64,000 nucleotides of DNA from Gyromitra esculenta (GCA_038503075.1 JBCAML010000006.1:1922001-1986000); one strand, 5' to 3'. Positions 1 through 9,878 are shown, counted from the stretch's first letter. Made by a program: numbers and translations. Notes: generated by a model not told the origin, from the sequence alone.

Positions 1-300
1 TTGGATGGTATTATATTTTTGTTTATTTCAAGACCGCAGTTTAGTATCCTATAGAGATAATATATCTAAGTTAAGATTTAAGAATAGGGAGATGTGAAGT
101 AACACTTTCTTATGCAATATTTGGTCTAAGCTGATTAATCATGTATTATCACTCGCATGGCTAAATTTACGTTTGGGTTGGAAAAGAGTTATTTAATATA
201 TATTGGCCAGTCTTCTATATTCTAAACAAAAAATTGAAATCGCTGAATGCCATCACTAGAGCTCCACGTTCTGCACCCACCCTCTAGGCTAACTATCCGC

Positions 301-795
301 CTAAAAGTTCTGCGCAATATTAACATTCGGATTCGGACTCGCTCTCCGTCTAGATCTTCCTGTCAACCGCCTTGCGAGCGAACGCAGTACACCGCCACTG
401 CTACCGCCACTGTTTGTACTATCAGAGTTCTTCCTATTCCTTCTCAGCGATCTTAACGTGTTCATAAACGCCCTTCCAATTTTCCTCAGCTTACGCCTTT
501 TTCCGTCTTCCGTCTCATCACTCGGGGGACACTCACAGGTCTCTACAGGCAAAGCACAAATGATACAAAGATCAACCTGAGGCTGACGATCTTCATAACA
601 GAAGACGCAATCAATATTGAGCGAGGCATAAGCTTCCCATCTATCCTCCGCGCGCAAATCCATCTGGACTGGGTCACAGGTGCAGACTTCGCAGTTATCA
701 CAGCCGGGTTCAAATCGAACGGAGAGAACGAGCAAGTCCCCTTCAATCACCTCGCTTCCGAGAGCTACACAGTCGCAAGTTGGAGGTTGAGCCAT
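301..795 (-). CDS. Small Cys-rich hypothetical protein
   Basis: A 164-residue ORF with no family I recognise. The first ~95 residues are acidic and carry paired cysteines: C32/C35/C38/C40, C63/C66, C77/C80 and C87/C89. This spacing resembles a metal-binding (probably zinc) fold, but no named finger pattern fits. The last ~65 residues are Arg/Lys/Ser-rich (RRKLRK, GRSRRRAS) and could bind nucleic acid or act as a nuclear signal. There is no signal peptide. The ATG at 795 is the first in frame, and a TATA-like box lies ~90 bp upstream, which supports a real intronless gene. Function is unknown. A chance ORF is unlikely given the ordered Cys pairs and promoter. Confidence 0.6.
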   Translation of the reverse strand: MAQPPTCDCVALGSEVIEGDLLVLSVRFEPGCDNCEVCTCDPVQMDLRAEDRWEAYASLNIDCVFCYEDRQPQVDLCIICALPVETCECPPSDETEDGKRRKLRKIGRAFMNTLRSLRRNRKNSDSTNSGGSSGGVLRSLARRLTGRSRRRASPNPNVNIAQNF

Positions 796-880
796 TTTGG
801 GTTATGGGTGGTGTCTTGGAGATGATTATTGTATGGTTTGAGGAGTAGTTGAGGGATCCGTGACTATGGAATAGTAGGGA

Positions 881-890
881 GTATTTATAC
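881..890 (-). promoter_or_regulatory. TATA-like box of the Cys-rich gene
   Basis: On the minus strand this reads TATAAATAC, about 90 bp upstream of the ATG at 795, a normal position for a fungal core promoter. It is assigned by sequence and position only. Confidence 0.4.
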
Positions 891-1181
891 TACGTGCGTT
901 TTTTTTACTTCGTACCCATCTTGAACATAGTTATATAGGTATCTAGTATGCTTAGAACTTATGTAGCAATTTAGATTCAGCCGCTAACTAGTTTTTTTGA
1001 ATGTAGTTATGTTTGGTCTAACTTGAAATCTAAATTGCTTGAGTGTTCGGATTCGTTGCATGAGAGGCGATCTACAGGAAGGCATCAGCTCGTGAAGTAG
1101 AGAAATGTTTCACTACATATGGGTATTGTACTGACCGAGATTCCTTTGCCAAGTGATAGAAGGGGAACTCTCTGTTAAAAT

Positions 1182-1787
1182 TTATATCGACGATCCCGAC
1201 AACCACCAAGTGACCAACTCTCTATTTTCTTGTTGCAACTGAAACAAAGTCCCCTTTGCGATTTCCTCCGCCTCCATTCTCTTTAAGGCCCTTGTAATAT
1301 GCTCGCCAGCGTCTTTGAAAAGCTGACTTTCCAACATCTTTTCAGACGTCACTAGAATCCGTTCCATTAATACGGCTCGACTCTTTCGCGCCGCTTCCCC
1401 TTGGGCAAAGTCTTGACATTGCGTATTTCTATCGACCAGATCGTAGTATATTGCGTCGCTGAAGGTTGCCCTCAGGATTTCCTTCGTAATATGGTTGTGC
1501 TTAGATCTTATATGATCTAAAATAGCCTTTATGGTCTCGGCAGCGTAGATTTTTTGCCTGATATTCTGCTCCCTGGATACTATTATGGTGATACGGGAGT
1601 CTAGTGCTGCTCTGGCGTAATCGATACCACCATATCTCTGCCATTTCCAGGCTACACCAAAGAAATCATCGTCTGCGCAAGACTCGAGAATATCTTGAAG
1701 GGTATTCTGAAATGACTCGAGTGTGTTATTGACGTTCAGAAGGACCCCAACCTTTCGGTCCATGAGTTGTTGATTTGGGTTTGCCAT
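1182..1787 (-). CDS. Hypothetical protein, mainly helical
   Basis: A 201-residue ORF that matches no family I know. Composition is mixed charged and aliphatic with long stretches of helical character. There is no signal peptide, membrane segment or catalytic motif. The C-terminus ends in WWLSGSSI. An AT-rich TTTAAATAG box lies ~110 bp upstream (1897-1905), and the 5' leader is free of long ORFs. The ORF is far longer than chance for this base composition and has an ordinary ATG start. It does not carry the module found upstream of the genes at 5533, 7193 and 16794, so it does not appear to belong to that array. Confidence 0.5.
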   Translation of the reverse strand: MANPNQQLMDRKVGVLLNVNNTLESFQNTLQDILESCADDDFFGVAWKWQRYGGIDYARAALDSRITIIVSREQNIRQKIYAAETIKAILDHIRSKHNHITKEILRATFSDAIYYDLVDRNTQCQDFAQGEAARKSRAVLMERILVTSEKMLESQLFKDAGEHITRALKRMEAEEIAKGTLFQLQQENRELVTWWLSGSSI

Positions 1788-2507
1788 TCGTAAGGGGTAG
1801 TGAGTTGTGGTGGAAGAAGAAGAAATAAATGGTGGGGGCGTGGTGCTGCAGGGCGAGCAGTTAAATTTTTGGGTTTTGTTGGTGAATGTGAGGTTTCTAT
1901 TTAAAGCTGGAAAATACCTACCCTACGTCATTAAATAGGAAAAATTACGGTCAGTTTTGTTTAGTTAGCTAGATTACACGCAGGGAAAGAATAACCCACC
2001 AAAAAATTAAGTACTAGATATGCTTTCGGTGTCTGATCCCCTGCCGATGCGTATTGTTGAAGGGTTAGTACTTGGGAACACCGTAAATGTTGAGGGGAAT
2101 ACTATCAGATAGTACATTAAGTTGTTGAGAGTGCCCAAGTATATATTGAGGAGCGAAGAGGATCAGTGATGAAGCACTGTGGTTGCTTGGTTTTACGTCT
2201 TTCCCGCAATTCGTAAGATAGATATGGAAACTCGGAACAGAAAAGTTTCACACTACACTTACGCTCACATTTACGCAGACCGTCACCTCGTGCTTAAAGG
2301 AATAGAAAGCGATAAATCATAAAAATATACCTATGATATCTACTTCTGGTATTTCTGCCATAAAACCTAAACTAACTGCATAAAATGACTACCCAGAAGG
2401 TTTCGTGATTGGCTGGTTAAGCAACTCAAGTTTATCATTTATCCTCCGTGCATTTTACAAAGCTGACCTTAACTCATGAACCTTGGCCTGGCTGGTACTG
2501 AGCTCTT
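1788..2507. other. Intergenic, no gene seen
   Basis: Leader of the 1182-1787 gene, then ~600 bp without a supported ORF, repeat or RNA gene. Confidence 0.5.
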
Positions 2508-3031
2508 TCAGCTAAGATAAATTTCGCACGGGTCTTTCCCATCGCCCCACCTGGTGTTAACCTTATGCATCAAATCGATTACAAACCCTCCTCCTTTATC
2601 AGTTAACACCATAATTTCTTCAGTTTGCAGAGCCGTGAAATTGAATGCCGCAAACTGGGAGGCGACAGTCCTAAGAAGACTTGTGCTTGTTGAGGTGTAC
2701 GCGTACCGCGCAAGCTCCACAAAATCCTTCTGAGCAGCTGCAGGTGAATCTAGTTGCACAGGACAAATTTCTATGAGGGTTTTTTCTAATCTTGCATGGC
2801 CAGAGCAGTGAGTACCTCATTCTCTAGTTTCGATGTCAGAACATAGAGTTTCGTGTGGGCGAGAAAAACCTCCTTAAACTCATGCTCGACGGGATTAAAG
2901 GTTTTCGTCATAAACTGCTCTACCGAGGAAAGCTTTCGTGGTGGGTCTAGAGGGACGAGGTTTGACATCGGTTTTAATTTTAAACGGCGCGTCTTAGACG
3001 GGGAGCTTTTTTTCATTACTAGCTCCTTCAA
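2508..3031 (-). pseudogene. Frameshifted hypothetical gene
   Basis: Two adjacent minus-strand ORFs look like one gene broken by a single-base shift. The first (81 aa, ATG at 3031) is basic at its N-terminus (KKSSPSKTRRLKLK) and ends in a helical stretch at ~2789. The second frame is open through the same place, continuing ARLEKTLIEICPV into an 83-aa ORF that ends at 2508. Adding one base near 2790-2800 would give a continuous protein of about 175 residues with a central heptad-like region. A real frameshift and a sequencing error cannot be told apart here. An intron is less likely because no pair of consensus splice sites of normal spacing joins the frames. Function unknown. Confidence 0.4.
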
Positions 3032-3736
3032 CCTATGGCTACTTAGGTGAATCTGGAACCCTAAACCCTCTAATATAGACTGAGATTCACTGCATGTATA
3101 GATGTACCCGATGAAGTGTTCGACTGTTTCTGTATTCTAAGACCTGATTTTGATCTGGTGCCGAGTACTATCATGCTCGTCCGATAGTGATAGTAAGACG
3201 TTTAAGATATTCCAACTGTGAAGCTAAGAGATCTTCGTGAACTGAGAAAGTTTTGTCCCCAGAATCTGTGATAACTTTTGAAGATTTAGAACTGACAAGT
3301 CTACTCATTGTAATTAGTGGACTTGGTTAGTGTATGATTTCACTTCGGGGGACAAATTTAGGAAATTTTAACGTCATTCTCGCCCTACTTATAAGAGCTT
3401 GAGTCTTAGGTATGATTGCTGTAAAAAGCTGGAAGCGTGGTATAATAAGCTGAGGAGATACTGTTTGGTGCATGATTCTCACTAAATACCCCGGGGCTAA
3501 AGATAAACTGCTGCAGTAGCTAGGGCTAGGTGTCTTTTATCCGTGGATGCCTTAAATACCACACAACACATCGGTTGCCTAAACTCGTTAGGGCCAATCA
3601 CTATCAAGTTGTTAATTATCAAAATACACTCATGAGTTTATGTCTCGTAGTACGTATACCCGAGTCAGGGATTCGGAGGCGGGATAGTGGCGTTTTCTGC
3701 TCTATTATGTCACCTTAGTAGGGGCCGAGACCTATT
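3032..3736. other. Intergenic, no gene seen
   Basis: No credible ORF, RNA gene or transposon match. Only short chance ORFs occur. Confidence 0.4.
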
Positions 3737-3877
3737 CTACTCGGATACCACGTGAAGAACCTGAAGATGCATGTTCTAGGTCGGGGTTTCTAGTTGACTG
3801 GATCCAGCTATATTCAACCTATTGATTGGTCAACCTAATACCCTTGTTTTCAGGTTCTTCATGATGTATCCGAGTAG
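3737..3877. mobile_element. Inverted-repeat (foldback/MITE-like) element
   Basis: The 29-bp arms at 3737-3765 and 3849-3877 are inverted copies. Both read CTACTCGGATAC at the outer end and differ at only two or three positions. The ~83-bp centre has no ORF. The shape is that of a short non-autonomous DNA transposon, but no clear target duplication is visible, so the superfamily is unassigned. Confidence 0.5.
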
Positions 3878-4207
3878 TCTACACAACCCTAGCTCAAACA
3901 TTCGAGCAGGCCTATATGTCCATAGCGTGGAAGGAAGAATTCAGTTACGCAGGGAAACGACTGTAGTTGTATTTGGGTCACGAAAACATAAGATTAGTGT
4001 TAATCGCCTGTGGACAAGCGTTTCTCAGGTTTGGATGTTGCTCTTTGGTATATCGGGAATGAGCGATGGTACATTTCGTTTCTCTAGTCAGTTAGATAGT
4101 TAGATAGTACCAGTTTATCTAAAATCTCGGAGGGGATCACAACGATTTAGAATTCCAATTCCACGTACATAGTAATGTTATGGTCGAGTTGATACTTCTG
4201 GTGTTTC

Positions 4208-4540
4208 TGGTGTCAGGCATTGGTGTCAAGGGTTAGGTTAAATCACGGTGGCTTTAACGTATAATGCAGACTAGGGTCAAAGATTGTACACCATAGAAAT
4301 GCAAACTACTGCGTATTTTACTTACTGGTTCCAGGTGTCAGGAAACAGAGAGGGAATCATAAAGGCGGTTGGCACCGCCTCTCTCTGTTTCCTCTGACCC
4401 CTTCCATACCGGAATGGCTCTCTGACTAATATACAAACGATCGCTTGCGCTCTCTCCTATACAGGGGCTGCGCCCCCGTACCCCCGATTCCATAATATAA
4501 TTAGGAGATCTGATGGATAAGATAAATATGTAGATAGATA
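4208..4540 (-). repeat. Cassette module, copy 1 (5'-truncated)
   Basis: Shares ordered blocks with the copies at 5545, 7295 and 16915: the GGTGTCAGGC..TGGTGTCA block, TGGCTTTAACGT, a long hairpin at 4334-4400, the block ACGATCGCTTGCGCTCTC, a GGGGCTGCGCCCC palindrome, and CCATAATATAATTAGGA. It lies immediately 3' of the HNH gene. The blocks that would border the next gene's ATG are missing, and no gene follows on the minus strand. Confidence 0.7.
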
Positions 4541-4604
4541 TCACTCCGTTAATAGACATTAAGAATTAATTATTAAAGTACAAAAGCCTTGTCCTCTAGC
4601 CCAC

Positions 4605-5533
4605 TCACGTGACTCCCGCCAAGCGACTGAAGAACTCGAATTCCAATCTCTCTCCCGCCCTAGGACCGCTGAGGATTTCACCAATCATGTCAGAACCGGG
4701 CGGAAAATCACACTCGAATATAGGCTCGCCAGCTCCCTTCATATTCGCCAAGACTGCCTGCCTGAAGTGCCAGCGAAACAGCTGATCCACTGGTCGACTC
4801 GGATCCTCAAGGAATTCCCGATCGAGATGCCTCCCAGCTATCCCTTCTCCATCACGTCTGAAGCACACGATCTTGTGATTATCGTCTGGGTTGATCGACA
4901 CAATGTAGCTGTCGAAGAGCGCGTGAATATCTTGCTTTAGTAACATTCCATTCTGAACCGAGTTGATAGATCCTGCAGACTCGGTAGCCGGCGGAATGGT
5001 GATCCAGCGACCGTAGTTATGCTGCTTCCAGTGCCCTTCGTGTGCCAAAGGAAAGATATGCGCAGCGTCGAAGCCCGTCCAGAATCCATATTCAGCATCG
5101 AGTACCACTTTGCCCGTTATAACGCATCGCCGGTCTCGCTCACGAACAGCATCACGGAACGCCGCAACACGAGTTCCGCTAGCCACCGAAATCGTACGGA
5201 CCAGCCAAGCCTCATTAGTGACCTCGATGGATCCTATTAAAGCTTCGAGTCAGCAGCAGATCATTTACAGCGTGGGAGCGACCTACCATCGGTGAGAATA
5301 TAGTAATTCCCTGGCTGAAGTGCCTGCTCATCCTTCGGGACATCCTTCGAATCATCCATGACATCCTCATGTCGCAAGACGTAGTTGCTGTCGAAAAGCA
5401 GGAAAACTTCTACCATCGAGTAGAGGTTGACATTTGTCACGCCGTTAGTAAGAACGAGGCCCCCGAGAACCGGGCCTGTGGGATCGCTTGCAGCGTAGAT
5501 GTTGACGTTGCGTCCTAGTGCTCGATTAGACAT
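4605..5533 (-). CDS. HNH endonuclease-domain protein (two exons)
   Basis: Spliced as complement(join(4605..5233,5287..5533)), giving 291 residues. The 53-nt intron starts GTAGGT, has a CTGAC branch-like site and ends TAG, and the frame joins exactly across it. Residues 1-100 form an N-terminal domain I do not recognise. Residues ~115-195 carry an HNH nuclease signature of the HNH_2 type common in fungi: C119-V-I-T-G, D138-A-A-H141, N177 and D-I-H186. H141, N177 and H186 are the expected catalytic and metal ligands. The predicted activity is metal-dependent DNA cleavage; the biological role is unknown. The ATG at 5533 lies just downstream of cassette module copy 2. The ORF alone would seem to start at GTG 5186, which is wrong because it omits exon 1. 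Confidence 0.82.
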
Positions 5534-5544
5534 GTTGACCTTTC

Positions 5545-5878
5545 GTCTCTAAGGGTTAGTGTAAGGGTGATGGAGCTTTCCTAGTTAAAGGTGGGGATGA
5601 TGCTACCTATATACCGTTTAATGATCACGGCCGGGTAAGTGGAATTACCGCATCGGGTTGAAACTGGTGTGTGGCGCTGGCTTCTGGTGTCAGGCGTTGG
5701 TGTCAAGGGTTAGGTTAAATCACGGTGGCTTTAACGTGCAATGCAGACTGGGGTCAAAGATTGTACACCATAGAAATGCAAACTACTGCGAATTTTACTT
5801 ACTAGTTCTAGGTGCCAGAAACAGAGAGGGAACCATAGAAGCGGGTTGATACCCGCTCTCTCTGTTTTCTCTGGCACC
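5545..5878 (-). repeat. Cassette module, copy 2
   Basis: A direct repeat of the copies at 4208, 7295 and 16915. It lies directly upstream of the HNH gene ATG. It contains the GTAAGGGTGATGGAG leader block, TATATACCGT, CGGCCGGGTAA..ATTACCGCAT, the GGTGTCAGGCGTTGGTGTCA block, TGGCTTTAACGTGCAAT and the hairpin at 5811-5878. The distal blocks are missing because a MITE and other sequence follow immediately. Confidence 0.8.
5811..5878 (-). other. Long hairpin of module copy 2
   Basis: Outer arms GGTGCCAGAAACAGAGAG / CTCTCTGTTTTCTCTGGCACC pair with a 2-3 nt bulge. The apical stem is AGCGGG / CCCGCT. The equivalent hairpins lie at 4334-4400, 7540-7609 and 29660-29725. Confidence 0.75.
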
Positions 5879-5882
5879 TTCG

Positions 5883-6029
5883 TATCCCTTACGCTGGTAA
5901 TGCTGCCAACTTCCTTCCGGACAGTTTCTCGAAGGGTCTTAGGTTTGTGGCTTGCGTGTGAGTCTTTCCTAATACGATTTAGTTTCTCGGATTAATGTTG
6001 GCAGCATCGGAGTACCTACGTAAGGGATA
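5883..6029. mobile_element. MITE with TA duplication (Tc1/mariner-like)
   Basis: The ends TATCCCTTACG (5883) and CGTAAGGGATA (ending 6029) are exact inverted repeats. Pairing continues inward to the ATGCTGCCAAC / GTTGGCAGCAT arms. The outermost TA on each side fits the TA target duplication of Tc1/mariner. There is no coding capacity. Confidence 0.7.
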
Positions 6030-6087
6030 CTAGGAAACAATGACATTCAATCCTAACCAGGGAACTCGAACGAAAACAATGAGTTAA

Positions 6088-6443
6088 GGGCCTGTTTGGA
6101 GAAACGGTATTTGGGGATTTTAATCCCCGCCACTTGTGATTGCCGAGGGTCAAATTGTGAGTGCCTAAAATTGTAGCCCTAGCAACCAAACAGCAAGTTA
6201 TCAATATTGGGGGGCATTGTAATGGTTTGATAGGAGGCGATGGCGGTTGGGATTGATGGCAACCGTGAGGGAAGATCACAGTTGAGGTGGTCAATTCCAC
6301 CTTTTCTAAATCGCCACAATCATGGTTGTGGTGATTACAAATGAGCTACTCCAAACGAAATTTTTTTTCATCGATCATGTTCGGATCCCGTATTGCAATC
6401 AGTAATCATTGAACTACAATCTGATTGCGACCCAAACAGGCCC
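6088..6443. mobile_element. Tourist-like MITE (PIF/Harbinger)
   Basis: A perfect 12-bp terminal inverted repeat, GGGCCTGTTTGG / CCAAACAGGCCC, is flanked on both sides by TAA (6085-6087 and 6444-6446), the 3-bp duplication typical of PIF/Harbinger. The 356-bp body has no transposase. The termini match the GGGCCTGTTTGG signature known from Tourist-type MITEs. Confidence 0.82.
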
Positions 6444-6690
6444 TAAAAGAATCAAATTAACTCTAATGCACACATTGCTGACTCATCCTTTAGTCAGACC
6501 CGTAAAGAACAGCCAACGTTATCTTGTCGTTGTCGTTCTCCTAATATCGCGACTCGCTTAAATGTTACCACAAGTATCTTTCACGGTCGGGCATATACTA
6601 AAAAAGAGAAGATATACATACCTCATTCAGCTCTCGTGATGCGTCTGGCAAATATTTTCCAGTGGCTATTCAGTTCAGGTCTTCTTGCCT

Positions 6691-7193
6691 TCACTTTTTG
6701 ATAACATCATTTTGAGCTTCCTTCATGTAAAAGTCGAATCCTCCTTTTAAGACGAGACCACCGAGGAAAAAGTAGACCAAACGGTCGATTTTGGTATCCA
6801 TTCTTTTTCCGAGATCCTTCAAGTCTGACTTAATTTCGTGAATCTCGCGACTCATCTCGGTCAGTTGGATCCTTATGACTGCGACGTCCTAAGAATGCCA
6901 TTATTAATACAATTTCATATCTCGAAAGACTAATTTCAACTCACCTTGTCTAGCTGAAAGAATCGTTCCCACAAAAGGTGTCCTGATGAAGAGTTCCTGG
7001 GAGTATCAGGTTCACCCGGGTCGGTGCCTTCGTCGTACTTCCGCTAAAGTAACTTTCTATGAGCACCTACAAACAAGTACTAGAAGACTTGAAGACTTAC
7101 TCCTGTAGTGGTGAAGCCCCGATGCGTCAGCGGGCCAGCGAGATTACGCAACGAACACCCGGTAAACCGACGTGAAACATGAAGAACTGACAT
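6691..7193 (-). CDS. Small coiled-coil, single-TM protein, probably mitochondrial (three exons)
   Basis: Found by splicing: complement(join(6691..6888,6945..7043,7101..7193)), 129 residues. The introns of 57 nt (GTAAGT...TTTAG) and 56 nt (GTGAGT...CTTAG) fall exactly between codons. Residues 1-31 (MSVLHVSRRF..., ending RGFTTTG) are basic, have no acidic residue and resemble a mitochondrial targeting peptide. Residues 65-100 form a charged coiled coil (VIRIQLTEMSREIHEIK...). Residues ~101-117 are hydrophobic (LVYFFLGGLVLKGG) and probably span a membrane, followed by a short charged tail. The order presequence, coiled coil, C-terminal TM recalls DUF1640/CCDC90-type inner-membrane proteins, but this protein is shorter and membership is unproven. 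It sits between MITEs and module copy 3 in the same-strand array. Confidence 0.78.
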
Positions 7194-7294
7194 CTAGATT
7201 GCAGTTAGTATCAAACCGATGGTCTCGTGTAGATCCGATGGCTCTGGGCTCAATTCGCTATCGCTGTCCTTGTCTGTGGTTCTTGGAGAGAGGT

Positions 7295-7775
7295 TGTAAC
7301 GGGGATGGAGAATCTTGTCAATTCTCGGGGGGATGCTCCATACCGTAAAGTGTTACGGCCGGGTAATAAAATATTACCGCATCCGGTTGACACTAGTGTC
7401 TAGCATAAAACGCTAGTGTCAGGCGTTGGTGTCATGAGTAAGGGTTCAATGCAGTGGCTTGAACGTGCAATTGGGTCCGGTGCTAGATCCCTTACATGCT
7501 AAAGATGCATTCTACTGCGTATATTGCTTACTGGTTCCAGGTGCCAGAAAACAGAGAGGGAATCATATAAGCTGGCGTCAACCAGCTACTCTCTGTTTTC
7601 TCTGGCACCTCCTCATACCGGGTGTGCTCTCTGACTAATATACAAACGATCGCTTGCGCTCTCTCTTATACAGGGGCGAGCCCCCGTATCCCCTTCACCA
7701 TAATATAATTAGGAAATGAATTGAATTAGATAATATACATAAGGCCGGGTAATCGCTCTTCCATCGCCCCATCTA
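7295..7775 (-). repeat. Cassette module, copy 3 (most complete)
   Basis: Contains all blocks in order. The leader block (TGGAGAATCTTGT..AATTCTCGGGGGG) comes first, then CCATACCGTAAAG, CGGCCGGGTAAT..ATTACCGCAT, GGCGTTGGTGTCA and TGGCTTGAACGTGCAATTG. These are followed by CTACTGCGTATATTGCTTACTGG, the hairpin (7540-7609), ACGATCGCTTGCGCTCTC, the GGGGCGAGCCCC palindrome and CCATAATATAATTAGGA. It lies upstream of the 7193 gene and 3' of the PD-(D/E)XK-like gene, so it separates two neighbouring minus-strand genes. Confidence 0.82.
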
Positions 7776-7906
7776 TCGTCTCCCATGTACTCTCCTTCGT
7801 CGCGTACCGGTCGCGTACCACTCGAACCCCTCGTTCTCCTTGTAAATTACCCTATGACTAACACATTAGTCACCGCTTACTCACAAACAAATCGCTTGGA
7901 AATAGG

Positions 7907-8167
7907 TATAGCGTGGCACGGGCGGATGGCGAACACGGTCGGATGACGAATGGGGTTAGGTCTTGGCAGGACTATTGAGAGGGTACAGGACTATAGAAAG
8001 GGTACTGGTTTTTATACTGTAAAAAATATCTAATAATATGGACTATCAAGAGGATACAGGACTATAATAAGGGTACAAAAAATCAGTACCCTTTCAATAG
8101 TCTTTGCCAAGCCTCGACCCCTGTTCGTAACTCGACTGTGTTCGCCATCCGCCCGTGCCACGCTATA
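7907..8167. mobile_element. MITE with ~80-bp inverted repeats, TA-flanked
   Basis: The arm TATAGCGTGGCACGGGCGG at 7907 is exactly inverted at the right end (CCGCCCGTGCCACGCTATA). Imperfect pairing runs ~80 bp inward to GAGAGGGTAC / GTACCCTTTC. TA dinucleotides at both ends fit a Tc1/mariner-type duplication. There is no ORF. It inserted only ~8 bp beyond the stop codon (8175) of the PD-(D/E)XK-like gene. Confidence 0.78.
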
Positions 8168-8272
8168 CTCACCTTCAATCATTTTGAACAATGCCTCCAT
8201 TGCTCAACGCGGCGTACTCTCGCGGTGAGGTTTTCATCAACCTCTCGAGAATCCCCGAGAGAAGCAGTTTAC

Positions 8273-8685
8273 TCTCACTCATTGAGCTTCGAGTTAAGCC
8301 CTTCGTATCCCCGCGCGAAGCAGCGCTACTTAATCAAAGCGTACAACAGGTTCAAAGAGTGCAGCGTTTCTACAAGTTCTACGGGCGTCTATCTACAGCG
8401 AGATAAGTTGCAGAAGTAGACAATGACAGCGATGATTCTGAGGTAGAACCGAAATAGTATTCGATAGTTACAGCAGAAGGTAACGAACGTCATGCGAAAA
8501 GAAGAAGTTAAACACAAGAACGACAGAAATCCTTCGCTTAAATACCCCGCTTTTCCCGTCGCACAAACAACAACCAAAAAATAACCAAAACACAACCGAA
8601 CAACAAAGCCCATTATATCCAAGAACCCTTCTTCGCTACTACCAACAACTTTATCTTAACCCATTACCCGGTCCTATCCGTGAAA
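8273..8685 (-). mobile_element. Family 2 solo LTR S1
   Basis: A 413-bp minus-oriented LTR ending CCGTGAAA. The right duplication is GCTAC (8686-8690); the left copy has decayed to TTTAC. The start reads TCTCACTC, a mutated TCTCACGG. The TATA-like CTTAAATACCCC is retained. Confidence 0.82.
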
Positions 8686-8907
8686 GCTACTTGACGAGAA
8701 ACTGACAACAAGAGTGTAAAGCAAAGATTCCACAGGCTCTACAAGCTCTTCGAATAAAAGGAAATTCGAAGACAATGACAGCGAAAGATTACGAGTGTAA
8801 TCGAGGTTTGTATTGTAAAATACAAGAGTGAGTATAGAACACATTGCTTAAAGAGAAAAGAGAGAAAAAGTACAAAGAGGGAAAAACCCCTTGCTTATAT
8901 ACCCACA

Positions 8908-9320
8908 TTTCACGGATTAAGCAGCGCATAGGGTTAGGTTTCGACTTGTGGGTTGTTATGGTTTTCAGGTTGTAATGAAGGATAATGCCATTGTATTTCG
9001 GTTCTTTTCGGTTATTGGGCTTTTGTTGGGAAAAGTGGGGTATTTAAGTGATGGATTTTCATCTTCTTGTATTCTTTTCTTTCTTTCTCTTTAAGAACGT
9101 TCTCGTTTTACTTCTACCTGTATTACTTTAATACTACCTCGATTCTATTTCGTAATCCTCGCTGTCGCTTGTTACCTTGCTACATTTATCTCACCTTGAG
9201 ATAGACCATACGTAGAACTTGTGGAAACATTGCACTCCTCGAACGTGTTAAGACTTTCGCTTAAGAAGACTGCTCACCTTCGGGATACTGAAGGGCTTAG
9301 CGAAGGACGAGACCGTGAGA
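8908..9320 (+). mobile_element. Family 2 solo LTR S2
   Basis: A 413-bp plus-oriented LTR, TTTCACGG...CCGTGAGA, with the perfect 5-bp duplication CCACA on both sides (8903-8907, 9321-9325). It is inserted in L0. Confidence 0.88.
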
Positions 9321-9409
9321 CCACATTCCATTTCTTCAATGACGCACACATGACTCATTGTACTGGAAACCAAAGAAACGTAACGAACAAGAAAAATAGA
9401 ATAGCCGAA

Positions 9410-9809
9410 TTTCACGGATGACTGTTTTCGTTGGTCGTTAATAGTGCAAGGCCGTTGTGTTACGTTGTTGTTCCTTATGTTTCTTTGAGTTTCCGTTGCA
9501 ATGAGTCAAGTCTTTGTCATCGAACGAGCTGGAAAGTAGTATATGTCGAAGGGATTTCCCCTCTTGTTGTGCTTTTCCTTCTTCTTTCTTTAAGAACGTC
9601 TTCTATTGTACACTCTTGTATTTTACAATACAACCTCGGTTATACCTCATAACCTTACGCTGTCGCCGTTCTCAAGTCCTCCATACTTGAACACTTCGTA
9701 GAGCCTGTGGAATCTCGTAAACACTCTCGTCGCTTAGTTTTCTCTTCAAGTAGCACTGCTTATCTCGGGGGATACCTGAGAGCTTGAAGAAAAACCTCGC
9801 CCCTTGAGA
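9410..9809 (+). repeat. 5' LTR of E1
   Basis: 400 bp, TTTCACGG...CTTGAGA. It contains the TATA-like GTATATGTCGAAGG (intact form GTATATAAGCG in the 3' copy) and a U5 hairpin whose loop contains GGATA. Confidence 0.88.
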
Positions 9810-9878
9810 TTACGTTGCTTCCTCATCCACACCCTCTACCCCGCTTTTCTACGCTGTCACATAAACCCCAACCCCGCC

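Noticed and set aside
4400..4500. GGGGCTGCGCCCC palindrome in the module as a Helitron 3' hairpin
   Set aside because: No CTRR follows the hairpin, no TC start is seen, and no Rep/helicase is present, so Helitron identity is not supported.
8150..8177. Perfect-looking splice donor GGTGAGTA just after the PD-(D/E)XK stop
   Set aside because: The in-frame TGA precedes it and a MITE begins a few bases later, so I treat 8175-8177 as the true stop and the donor match as chance.
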